A program made the translations under genes and the position numbers. This document shows positions 38,927 to 47,873 of a stretch of DNA of 64,000 nucleotides, piece after piece. This stretch comes from Sequoia sempervirens. Lineage: Eukaryota > Streptophyta > Pinopsida > Cupressales > Cupressaceae. Under the pieces are notes generated by a model. That model saw only the letters and a program-made list of their open reading frames with translations. It made no database searches and was not told the DNA's origin. The stretch is taken from NCBI GenBank assembly GCA_007258455.2, contig VDFB02344288.1:62001-126000 (forward strand), in the 5' to 3' direction. The number at the start of each line of letters is the position of its first letter. Within the stretch, counting starts at the first letter, position 1.

Positions 38927-41900
38927 TGTTGGTTATGAATTGTTGGCCGGGGTGAATCGGTCTAAATTTTTTTCAACTTCAACCAAGATTTTAAATTTGA
39001 TTTCCTTTTCTTTCCAACAATAGAATTAGAGTAATCACTTTTGAAAGCACAAAGATATGATAGCATTAACTCAGTCTATTAGAAAACTTATGAAAATATG
39101 ATTTGAGTGAGATATCTTGCATTTTCCAAAATAGTTATGGCTGACATTGATTAACAATCAAAGCATGATGACAGTGTAGGTGCAACTCATAAGACTATGC
39201 AAATGATGATCAATATTATTGACTCACTTCTTAAAAAATTGATTTGAATGCAGCTTTAAAGACAAGAAAGGTATTGAGACAACAAACACCTTTAGCACTT
39301 TATAACTATTCTTGAGCAATGAAACAAATGAGAACTTTTAAGCTTCCTTTTGAATTAGACTCTTCAACAATGACTTGTGCAAGATATTTGAACTAAATAT
39401 TTGCAGATATGAAGGAACTATCATTCAACAATGTTTAGACTGATAAAAATTATCACAATCAAGAAAACAATATGACATAAAAAAAGAGACTATAAGACAA
39501 AGGATTTTCCAAGTGGAAAACCCTCCTAGGGTAGAAAAACCACTCCTAAACTGCCTTACTGGCTTAATCTTCAAAAACCACTGTTAACAATGCCTTATAG
39601 GCTAATTTCTGAGCACCAACCCCTCATTTTGAAACACCAATTTCAAGGAGCACCAACCCCTCAAATTATTTTCAGAACAATAATAATATCAGAGGATCTC
39701 TCTGTTTTCAAGTAAGCTCAAGAAACTCAACACTCTTATCTACCTAATACCCTAAGAATCCAACTCTTTGAATCCTTAAAATATTAAATAGAAAAGAATT
39801 ACAACTCTGTTATGCATCATGTTTTCCAAATTTTGTATCACAGAGTTTTCCAATACATCTCTTGATATGACCAAAATAACTATGTCTCAAAATTTCTATC
39901 TAGCAGCTTTTTAGTATTCACAACAATGCGTTTTATACATCTTTTCCAGTGTGTAGTCTTCAAAGAGATTCGAGGTCAAAGGAGAGCTGAAACCTCCTTT
40001 CTATTTTCAGGAGAAAAGGATGCCAAAAAAATAAATGTCTACAAGAGTAACGCCTATGCAATAGGCTGTCAATAAACTGACAATCATAAATCAAAGTTCC
40101 TTTTTGAAACTGCAAATGCCTTTCACAAAAACCAGATGCTTCATTAAAACAAAATACTCATTTGAAACTATTTTCAGAATACCCATATGCAAAGTCCATC
40201 AATTTGTAACGAATGTAATGTGTCATTAATGAAACTGGTAGATCTTTCACAAGAATCTGAAACACTCTTGCTAATTTTAGAATATGAAGCTGAATAATGA
40301 TAATCTGTAGATGATGGTAAAAATCAAGAGTAACGCCTATCCAGAAAGCTTTAATTTCTGCGCTGAATCGGGAGATTTCAAATTGTAACTGATAGATTTT
40401 CATCAAAACCACGACTGCTTCCCAATTCTCAGAGAATATTTTGCCATGTAACCAATCTGAGATTCGATGCCAACCAATGATGTCGGCCTGCAACTATATT
40501 TAGAAATTTCCATGTTGGCCACAGTGACAGAGTTTGTTAATCGTTCACCGAGACATCCAGATAGTCCTGCCGAAGGCAATTAAATTGCCAGTCATTCCCC
40601 TTAGTTATTGCTTTCTTCATGACCCATCAGAGTCGGGAAGAAGTCATAACAAATATCCTATGTTACGCTGAGAGCCATGTAATGTTCTTCTGGTCGATGA
40701 GACAAAATAGTTCTCTCACCGAAATGTAACCTTCATTCTCATGAGAGTCACCGTGACAAATTGTTATCAGGGAGACGTTTTGTAGATTTCATTATGTTTC
40801 ACCGAAAGACCTTATCCATTATGAGTCGCTGTGACAAAAACACACTCTCACCGAGATGTATCCTTCATCCACCTTCGCTAAGACAATGCATAGTCGGGGA
40901 GACACTATATAGATTGCTCTATGTTTCACCGATACTCCCATCCATCTCGTGCATCGCTGTGACTAGACAAAATTGGTGAGACATCTTGTAGACAAGTCTT
41001 TGTTTTTCCGAGAGCCCCCGTGATCAAACTTGTCACCGTAACATATCGCTCTCGAGGAGACCTCATATAGATAATACTTCGTTATACCGAAAGTCACCCA
41101 CCATCTTGTGTGTCGCTGAGACAAGTCAGATTATATGCCAACAAAGTCCTTTTGTGTTCCATCGGCGAGACCGGAGGTCACTCGCCGAGACCTCATGCCG
41201 AAAACCCTAACTCTTACCGAGATGTATACCTTTATGTTGACGGTCGGTATAAGAATTCAAACTCGCCAAGACCTTTCTTCGTTGCACATGAGTCATACCG
41301 AAATGTTCCTTTTGTTTTATGCATCCATCCACCACCAGTCGGTGTGACATTGCACATTCGTTATAACCTCACACCAAAAGCAACACGTTTGGCCGAAGAA
41401 ATCCTTCCATGTATTGTTCGGTAAGACTTTCCCCGAGAACCCTTTGATGAAACCCCGCGTCGACAAGACAAAACAACCTTGCTGAGATCACATTCCGATA
41501 TCGCCAAGCTCTCGCCGAAAGACTTCCATGCATTAGTCGGGGAGACATTTCACATTCGATGAGACACAACCCCAACGACCAAACTCCTGCCGATAGGTTC
41601 CTCCACGGTCGCCGAAACCACGTGAATGTCACACCGATAGAAACCCATAGGTGAATGTAATGCCTAAAAATGAATTTTCTCTATGTATGTAACGGTGGCT
41701 TGTAATCATGTGGAATACACCTGTGATATGCAAAAAGAACCATCCTGACAAAGAAACCATCTTTCAAACTCTGTCAGTCAAAGAAATAGCATTCATAACT
41801 TGAACCAGAATTCTCATCACCATGAATTTGAATCATAACAAATAACTTTCTGTAATAGCCAAGAGTCATCAAAGAAGTGCCATAATAAAGCATAAGGATC

Positions 41901-41985
41901 CAAACTGAGACTGATCATCAAAGAGAACTAACTGAAAGAGATTTTGTCATCAAGGACAAACCATAAACACAACTGAGATCCAACA
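38927..41985. mobile_element. 3.06-kb insertion with LTR-type ends (solo LTR or non-autonomous element)
   Basis: The ends are 'tgttggttatgaattg' at 38927 and 'gagatccaaca' at 41985, the TGTTGG/CCAACA inverted pair of an LTR. Flanking pentamers 'attag' (38922-38926) and 'tttag' (41986-41990) differ at one base, consistent with a 5-bp target duplication. Block 1 has no such insertion: its 'tcattaattcttccca' at 26651 runs straight through. No gag/pol and no internal copy of the TGTTGG end were found, so a solo LTR of about 3 kb is the simplest reading. It holds the typical 'tttccaagtggaaaacc' phrase (39505). Confidence 0.75.
40700..41120. repeat. Degenerate tandem repeat inside the insertion
   Basis: A unit of about 125-160 bp containing 'tcaccgagatgta', a 'ggggagac...tatagat' phrase and 'gtttcaccga...gtcgctgtgac' appears about three times (phrase starts near 40770, 40896 and 41055). 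It is more GC-rich than its surroundings, with recurrent 'accga(g/a)a' motifs up to about 41640. Confidence 0.6.
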
Positions 41986-42429
41986 TTTAGATCTTCCACA
42001 ACCATAATCTCTTAAACTTCAATAATTTTTTAGAAATATCTTTTTCTACTCAAATAAAAAATGGCATTGTTATTAATTGAAACTGATTTATCAAAATTGA
42101 TTTTTCAACAGAACTAATTTGCATCTCAAATATTTCTTGACATCTTTTACATAAATTTTTGAAAAATATAAATATACTAGTTACAATCATAACAATTATT
42201 GAAATATTGACTAACCACCTACAAACTATTAAAATCAATAAATATTAAAAAAGATTTGTATAAATATTCTTTATTGGTCTATTTTCTTCTTATTATTAAT
42301 AAAATAATATTATTTAAAACTTAATTTATTATTCCACCTGACCTTATCAATTTTAATATATTATTTAAAACTTAGTTTATTATTCCATCTGACCTTATCA
42401 AATTTAATAATCCCTCTTTAATCCTTTAT

Positions 42430-42957
42430 ATTAATGTGAATGCGGCCTAGCCGTGGTGACGGGCTTACGTAAAATCTCATGCTTCCCACCACGAAGATCC
42501 GATTAACGGTGGGAAGGACAAGGTCGTTGATTCTCTACACTGAATTTCTTCCTCTTTGTTACTGCTTTAACATGAACAAATCAATTATCATGGATTTTAA
42601 TTGTATTTTAAAACATATCGTAAAGACTCCGCAATCGGAGTTCAGAGAAAAAGTCTTAAAACAAGCTTGGACTGTTTTCCGATTTTAGTATTTTAGGAGT
42701 AAATTTATATAAATTGGCCACTATTTAATTGATGGGTCAATAAGATAAAACAAAAATTTAGCCAAGAAAAATATAGTTTAATTGCAGGTGCATGCAAATT
42801 CCAGGCAAAGAAAGCCCAGAAATTATTTTTTGTTGCAGAGGCAGCGAAAGCCCGATCATTCTTGCAGTCTACTCGAGAAGCGAGGGTTTCCAGAACTAAG
42901 AGACTCAAAAAAGGTAGTAGAAGAGAACAGAGCTTCATTTCAGTTCAAGCATCTGCC
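42430..42957 (+). promoter_or_regulatory. Proximal promoter and 5' leader of LysM gene 2
   Basis: Keeps the 'ttacgta' ACGT-core site of gene 1 (42465-42471; here 'cttacgtaaa') and the 'aaaatatagttt' sequence near 42766. It also has an 87-bp segment (42635-42721) absent from gene 1, which contains a strong TATA-like 'tttatataaatt' at 42704-42715, and a 24-bp segment near 42474-42497 also missing from gene 1. Confidence 0.45.
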
Positions 42958-45270
42958 ATGGCTTTGGGCACGGTAATAATTCCTGTTTTGTTAGGGATGA
43001 TGATAACAGGCAATTATGGATCACAAGTAATGGCTCAGCAGGTTTATTCTCAGGACTACAGCGAGGATTGCGACAACTTTCATAAGGAGAGCTCCGGTTA
43101 CCTGTGCAATGGCGCTGCTAAAGAATGCAAAACTTTTGCTCTCTACAGAGCTCAGCGGTTTTACATGTCCCTCGACAGCATTGGCAGCCTTTTCCACACT
43201 AGCTCCGCCACGATTGCCTCTGCAAGCAACTTATCCGTCACCAATTACTCCAAGTCTCTGGACACAGATCAGGCCGTGCTTTTCCCCATCGACTGCAAAT
43301 GCGCCGGTAACTTCTCGCAGACGAATCTGACCTACACTGTGAAGCGTGAGGACACTTACCTGAAAATCGCGAACCAAACACTGGAGGGGCTTACCACATG
43401 CCAAGCCATGAAAGAACAAAACCCGAAAGTTGGTGAGAATGGCCTAGAAACCGGAATGAAACTGGTGGCGCCGCTGCGCTGTGCGTGCCCCACGTGCCAA
43501 CAGCAAGCCGAGGGCGTCAAATATCTGCTCAGTTATATCGCGGATGTTGCGGACGACGTCGGCATCATCACCGCCAAGTTTAATATCAGCCACCAAGAGT
43601 TTTTATCGGCCAATGAGTTAGAGGATTCCAATCCTACCATATATCCCTACACCACTCTGCTAATTCCTCTAAAGCACACACCGACCATTCCTCCCGCGGG
43701 ACCTTTCGCTCCTCCGCCTCCCCCTAACTTTACGCCTTCGCCTCCCCTGGCTTTGAACTCTGTCCATCCTCTTCCTTCTTCCAACTCCCATACTTTCGTC
43801 GTCATCCTAGTCACATCTCTCGCTGCTGCGCTGCTTGTTGCGGTGGGGTTTGTTATAGCACTTGTTCTGTGCTTAAAGAGGAGGAAGCGCCGCAAAGTCA
43901 TACAGGTACATTCTTTGAGATCTGCAAGTAAGGGCTGAAACTAAGATTTCTGACAATTGATTGCTTCAAAAGTTTTCCTATGAATTTCTTTTTCTGTGTA
44001 GGTGATAATAATTTCAATTCCTATGTTAATTTAGAAGTTGAACTTTCTGTAATTAAAGCATTAAATCTGTAAATCGGACGATTTGTTATCTCACATTCTT
44101 GATTTGAGTCTTTCTGGCTTTAGGCGGCCAAAAAATTCTGAAATAAAACGGAAGTGCCAGAGAAAACTTTACATAAAAAAGGTCGGAATTTGTAGATCCT
44201 TACGGTCTTTGTTTAAACTTTGATTACATATTCAATGGGTTTTATTCCAGGAAGCAGAGGCAAAAAGATTGGAGGCTGCAAAGATTTGCAAAGAATCGAT
44301 CCAAATGTTCTCCGAGTTGTCGGATCTGCTAGAGTCTGACAGATTGATACACTATAGCTTGAAAGAGCTCCGAGAGACTACCGGAAATTTCAGCGAGGAG
44401 TCCAAGATTGAGGGCTCTGTTTTCAGCGGTTTTCTGCGTGGCAAGAAAGTGGCGATAAAGCAGATGAAAGGGGAAGTCTCTAACGAAATAAATATGCTTC
44501 ACAAACTCCATCACGAGAATCTTGTTACCCTCCTGGGCATCTGCCTCGGCCACGAGGAGCAGCATGCCTATCTGGTATTCGAGTATGCAGAAAATGGGTC
44601 CCTGAGCAACTGGATTGAGAACGCAGGGCCCCGTCATTCCCTTCCATGGAAACAGAGGCTCCAGATCGCTATGGACATAGCAGAGGGGCTGGAGTATCTC
44701 CATCACGGCTCTAGTCCGTCTTGCGTCCACAAGGACCTCAAGACGAGCAATATTCTCTTGGATCACAATTTCAGAGCCAAGATTGCCAACTTTGGATTGG
44801 CTAAATCTGGCGAAGGGGTTACTGCCGTAACGAGCCATATAATCGGAACTCATGGATACATGGCTCCAGAGTATCTTCGAGTCGGTCTGGTGACGGCAAA
44901 GCTGGATGTTTTTGCGTTCGGGGTAATTGTCCTGCAAATCCTTTCAGGCAGAAGGGCTGTGGGGACGACGCGCCCAGGCCAAGGCGAAAGGTTCCTGTCG
45001 GATGAAATAAGAGATCTGCTGCAGGGTGAAAATCCCAAGGAAAATTTCAGTGACTGGATAGACCCCAATCTCCAAGAATCGTATGATTTGGAAGTGGCTT
45101 TCAGAGTTGCCTGCGTAGCGAAATCATGCGTGGAAAAAGATCTGCAATTGCGTCCCAGCATGACTGCGATCCGTGTGGAGCTCTCCGGCTTGGCGGGCGT
45201 TAGCACAGATAATTCCCCCCTGGAGTGGCGAAGCACCCCAACATTATTTTCCGAATTTCAACCAAGATGA
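42958..45270 (+). CDS. LysM receptor-like pseudokinase 2 (LYK4/LYK5-type), two exons
   Basis: Coding exons 42958-43905 and 44251-45270, phase 0, with a 345-bp GT-AG intron at the same position as in gene 1; 655 aa. The start at 42958 is chosen because it matches gene 1 and begins the signal peptide. An in-frame ATG at 42862 would add 32 residues without hydrophobic character. Domain order is the same: signal peptide, three LysMs with CKC and CAC, proline-rich stalk, membrane span, pseudokinase (K386, HKD 476-478, NFG 496-498, no glycine loop). By hand alignment to gene 1, about 55 of 315 exon-1 residues differ but only 28 of 339 in exon 2. The most changed part is the stalk; R180 becomes C, adding an odd cysteine right after the CAC motif. 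No stop or frameshift, so it is probably functional. It is a tandem duplicate lying 15.4 kb downstream of gene 1. Role as for gene 1, possibly with altered glycan preference (inference). Confidence 0.93.
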
Positions 45271-45274
45271 TAAG

Positions 45275-45310
45275 TCCCGAATTTACTAATTTCTATCTTA
45301 AAATTCGGGA
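45275..45310 (+). promoter_or_regulatory. Stem-loop just after the stop codon, gene 2
   Basis: Arms 'tcccgaattt' (45275-45284) and 'aaattcggga' (45301-45310), loop 16 nt, same spacing from the stop as in gene 1. Confidence 0.6.
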
Positions 45311-45819
45311 AGACTAACAACTGATTCTTCCACATATTACAAAAAATAATGATTTGGATGTAATATATCGTCTTCTAGAAATCAAAATCTGTGCTTTAGT
45401 CATCCTTCCAGCCCGCATCCTCGTCGTAGCATCTCGCCTTCGCGTGGCTACTGTTTAATTTTCCCTTTTCACGGAACATCATGATGCAATTGACTCAAGA
45501 TAACAGGCTTACTGAAAATGCCCAGGAGGGTAACAAAAAACCAGGATTGCAACCCATTGATTAAGTCTAACCTCCTAGGTAGGTCATTCAGGTAATAACC
45601 TTTCTCTAGCCTTAATCTATACTAATCCAATAGGATGCATGATACGTATAAATTAACTTTGATTGATAAACTAGCAGTTGCACCAGAAAAGACTTAAATT
45701 AGACTTCACTATTTATGTAACTTAATTTTTGTAGAAGGGTTTGAAATATAATTTTCTCTCTTCAATGTGCATGTGAGTTGGTTGTATATGTTGGAACTTA
45801 TGTGGAAGTGAAAAACATC

Positions 45820-46085
45820 ATAATGCAATATATGATCAGAAGACTGAAATGAAAGATTGCTTGAAGGAATACAAAAGAAAGCAATCAAAAGACAAAAATG
45901 AAAGATTGCTTGATGGAATACAAAAGAAAGTAATCAGAAGACATAAATGAAGGATTGCTTTAAGGAATACAAAAACAAAGGTGGGTGGTTATCATAAATC
46001 AAAAACACAATTAGGAATAAATGAACGATTGTTTTAAGGAATACAAAAACAAAGGTGGGTCGTTATCATAAATCAAAAGCACAAT
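45820..46085. repeat. Short tandem repeats, about 50 and 70 bp
   Basis: The phrase 'atgaaagattgcttgaagga' near 45850 recurs with changes near 45899, 45947 and 46020, each followed by 'atacaaaa'. The last two units are longer and end 'ttatcataaatcaaaa'. Non-coding. Confidence 0.7.
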
Positions 46086-46406
46086 TAGGAGAGGAATTTT
46101 GAACAACATGAACATGAGTGACAAACCAAAAAAAAGGCATGTGAGAATCCATAATAGGATAATGAAAGACATGATGCCGCCAATATGATAGATAGCTCTA
46201 ATAATATAAACTTGAATCATGTAAGTGCAAAATGAACTGGGGGAAGATATAATGCCCCAAAATTTAAAAATAAGCAATGATATTATAATAGAGACTAAGG
46301 ATGATAAGATACCCCCAATATAAAAAGATAGCAACAATAGAAGAATGATAGGACAATGAAGGCCCATAAATAGCATAGGTAAGGCATGAATTTACTTTTT
46401 TTATCA

Positions 46407-47790
46407 TGTCCCGTTTGCGTGACCTTTGCTTGTATGAGGAGTTAGCCTATAATTCGATCCTCATAGAGGTACAGCCGGGGGTGTCACGGATCATCGGTGG
46501 CGGTTATCGATTTAGTAGCTCGGTTTCTTTGTTGTGTCGAGTTGGGCCTTGAGAATCTTCCGAAGAGCTTTTGGGAACTTTCTATTTTTAGAAAGTTAGG
46601 TCAGTGGTACTATTTAGGCCGGGGCACTGGTTCAACCATTAAACCGAGAATCGACCGGATTGGCGGTTTGATGATGGATGGAAATCTGAGTAATTAATGA
46701 TTTATTAAATATTGTAATTTGACTTTACATTAAAGTCACTTTGTGAAATATTTAATTATTTAATTAAATTGGCGATTATAAAGTATTTCTTATACTTTAT
46801 AATAAAGTATTAAATGTTGATTTAATGAATATTTATTATTCATTTAAAAGAGGCGCCATTTAATTATTAAAATATTTCTCCTAAGTATTGAGGTGAAATA
46901 AATCAATTTTATTTAATTGATTAATTAAAAGAGCTTGGGTCGAATTTCTCAAAGGGGGAGTATATATTTTCAGAAAGGACAAATCGAACCATTATGAAAT
47001 GTTATTCTAATTTGTCTTTTGCTCTGAGCATCGGAGTTTGCAAACCCTAGGGTTTCTGGCAGACGATCGTTTCTGGAGAACGAAAACTCTTCAGGAATCA
47101 GGCAGACTGAGGCTGTGAAATATCAGTTGAAGCTGGCACTTGGTGATTTCATTCAGAGATCACAGTTTGAGAATATTGGATTATTTTAGCAGAGATTTAC
47201 AGAGAATATCATCTGGCAGTTAAGGCGAATTCTTCAGAGATCTTACATTTGAGACTTGGCACAAATTTCAAGGCAGCCGTACCATTTATTAATTGCTGCA
47301 GACTGGCCGTACCACTGTACCTGCAGGCCGTACTTCATTCTTTTCAGAGGTTTTCTTCTGGCATTCAGTTTCCAGCTTCCAGCTTGAGGCGTTGGCTTTG
47401 TATTGAGCATTTACTGGAGATTTGACATCGAATTCAGAGACTGGAGATTTATTTATTCCTGGCCGTACTTAGCATTTATTACTGCAGCCGCCACTTACAG
47501 AAAACCAGGTTTTTCTCAATAAAATTTAATATATTTTCATTGCATGTTCAGATTTCTACATTGTAAGTTCGGGAAAAGTTGAAATAATAGAACTCCTATC
47601 TATTCTGAACAATTTCCATGCGTTTCAAAGTTTATTTGAATTTTTTATGAATTTATTTCCAATTCCTAGAGAAATCGCAATTTTTCATATTGCCTGTGAA
47701 AACCTCAAAAACACAAAAAAATCGAAATTTGCAAAACACAATACAAAAAAACAATCAGAGTTGAATCAGAGAACCACCAGGGTTCTGACA
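46407..47790 (+). repeat. 5' LTR
   Basis: 1,384 bp. It contains a perfect 11-bp-arm hairpin (46776-46802) in the first half and AATAAA at 47518-47523 in the second half, plausible as the poly(A) signal. Confidence 0.88.
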
Positions 47791-47791
47791 G

Positions 47792-47803
47792 TGGTATCAG
47801 AGC
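47792..47803 (+). promoter_or_regulatory. Primer-binding site, initiator-Met tRNA type
   Basis: 'tggtatcagagc', one base after the LTR end. Confidence 0.9.
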
Positions 47804-47873
47804 ACAGATCTCCTGCCATCCTGTGCTTTTTCAGTGCTTTTTCAGAATACAGTGCATTTCTGGGTTGCCTTTT

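Larger units (their letters stand above)
36451..45672. repeat. Segmental duplication, block 2 (LINE remnant, LTR insertion, LysM gene 2)
   Basis: Partner of 24069-30280. Removing the 3,059-bp insertion at 38927-41985 leaves about 6.16 kb, the same length as block 1. The right end fades after 'aattaactttgattgataaa'. Confidence 0.85.

Noticed and set aside
42862..42957. In-frame upstream ATG adding 32 residues to LysM gene 2
   Set aside because: The extension is basic, not hydrophobic, has no counterpart in gene 1, and would bury the signal peptide. It is taken as 5' leader.
44329..45236. Long minus-strand frames opposite the pseudokinase exons (also 27843-28208 and 29452-29838)
   Set aside because: They are shadows of the coding strand, kept open by its base composition, with no recognisable content.
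46011..46376. Hydrophobic 121-codon minus-strand frame suggesting a membrane protein
   Set aside because: Arises from AT-rich sequence next to simple repeats; low complexity I/L/S only.
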